8,053 nt of DNA from Clostridiales bacterium. GTDB taxonomy: Bacteria; Bacillota; Clostridia; Saccharofermentanales; Saccharofermentanaceae. Of the stretch, positions 7,550 through 8,053 are shown piece by piece (within the stretch, counting starts at the first letter, position 1; every line of letters starts with the position of its first letter). The DNA lies in assembly GCA_017612755.1 (NCBI GenBank), contig JAGAFH010000169.1, forward strand, positions 1 to 8,053, in the 5' to 3' direction. The position numbers and the translations under genes were made by a program. Under the pieces are notes generated by a model. The model did not search any database, was not told the origin of the DNA, and saw only the letters and a program-made list of their open reading frames with translations.

Positions 7550-8053
7550 TTATGCAGATATACCCTTCAGGAGTATGTCTACCACCTCGTTCAGATGATC
7601 GTTATAATTCTTCTTACTGCCCTTCATGACATCTTTTTCGAAGAACCTTTCAAGAGATGCTTCCAGCATGAGCTTTACGATATCAAGATCCGCATCTTCC
7701 CTGATGACGCCCTCGCTCTTGCCCTGTTCCAGAAGTTTAATGGTAGGTTCCCATCCGGTCTCAAGTCTTCTCTGGACTTTCTTATAGACCTTGGGATACT
7801 TATCCTTGAGAGGAGACAGTTCCCGGAAGTTGATATCCCTGTATCCTTCGGGGAGTGCAGATAAAAGCTGTCTTAATTTATCCAAAGTGGAAAGATCATC
7901 AAGGACCAGTATCTCTTCTTCTCTTTCCTTTATCTTGTCGAAAACAAAGTCAGCCATAGTCTCAAAGAGTTCTTCCTTGTCAGAAAACTCTTTATATATA
8001 GTCTTCTTTGAGATCTTAAGCTCTTTGGCCACGTCATCCATGGTGAGCTTTAA
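7550..8053 (-). CDS. TetR/AcrR-family transcriptional regulator, 5' end beyond window
   Basis: The frame is open to the right edge, with 167 residues visible. A methionine at 8041 is internal and not the likely start, because LKLT before it continues the usual TetR helix-turn-helix pattern. About 20-30 N-terminal residues, including helix 1, are missing. Visible residues 1-31 carry helix 2 (MDDVAKEL), the turn KIS and recognition helix KKTIYKEFSDKEEL, a typical TetR DNA-binding signature. The rest is an all-helical ligand-binding and dimerisation domain ending in LNEVVDILLKGISA, and its ligand cannot be read from sequence. It is the most upstream gene seen in the cluster and lies 11 bases before the GT-B-like gene. 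It may therefore repress its own operon in response to a small molecule linked to the pathway; its operator would lie beyond the right edge. A more distant target is also possible. Confidence 0.93.
   Translation of the reverse strand, partial: LKLTMDDVAKELKISKKTIYKEFSDKEELFETMADFVFDKIKEREEEILVLDDLSTLDKLRQLLSALPEGYRDINFRELSPLKDKYPKVYKKVQRRLETGWEPTIKLLEQGKSEGVIREDADLDIVKLMLEASLERFFEKDVMKGSKKNYNDHLNEVVDILLKGISA

Noticed and set aside
8039..8041. ATG at 8041 as the start of the TetR-family gene
   Set aside because: The frame continues upstream to the window edge. A protein starting here would lack helix 1 of the DNA-binding domain, so the true start is very likely beyond 8053.

Overview
The window is a single run of five genes, all on the minus strand, so transcription goes from the right edge to the left edge. 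Both edges cut a gene. Non-coding gaps are only 5, 5, 16 and 11 bases, so nearly every base is coding and the set reads as one operon: TetR-family regulator (5' end missing) -> GT-B-like glycosyltransferase-type protein of unknown role -> GPH-family (MelB-like) sugar:cation symporter with a large extracellular insertion -> GH36 alpha-galactosidase -> GH2 beta-galactosidase (3' end missing). There is no intergenic stretch over 300 bases, and I see no RNA gene, mobile element, CRISPR array, origin or terminator.

The organism is most likely a Bacillota anaerobe of the Lachnospiraceae (Butyrivibrio, Roseburia or a gut/rumen relative). I base this on the protein character, especially the GH36 C-terminal region and the GH2 acid/base motif WGVRINES, on strong AGGAG-type ribosome binding sites, on moderate GC and on frequent AGG/AGA arginine codons. 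This is an inference from recalled family resemblance, not from a search.

The genes make sense as an intracellular galactoside-use module. Neither glycosidase shows a signal peptide, so the substrate should be imported intact by the symporter. All the MelB cation-site aspartates appear conserved. Inside the cell the alpha-galactosidase would remove a terminal alpha-galactose and the beta-galactosidase could then cut an exposed beta-galactoside. That pairing suits a substrate carrying alpha-Gal on beta-Gal (for example digalactosylglycerol from plant galactolipids, or globo- or alpha-Gal-type glycans), although separate substrates such as raffinose or melibiose and lactose are equally possible.

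Three things are out of the ordinary. One is a roughly 140-residue beta-rich, soluble-looking domain inserted between transmembrane helices 5 and 6 of the symporter. Another is an uncharacterised GT-B-like protein sitting between the regulator and the transporter in an otherwise degradative operon. The third is the use of a TetR-family regulator as the leading gene, where LacI or AraC types are usual for alpha-galactoside operons.
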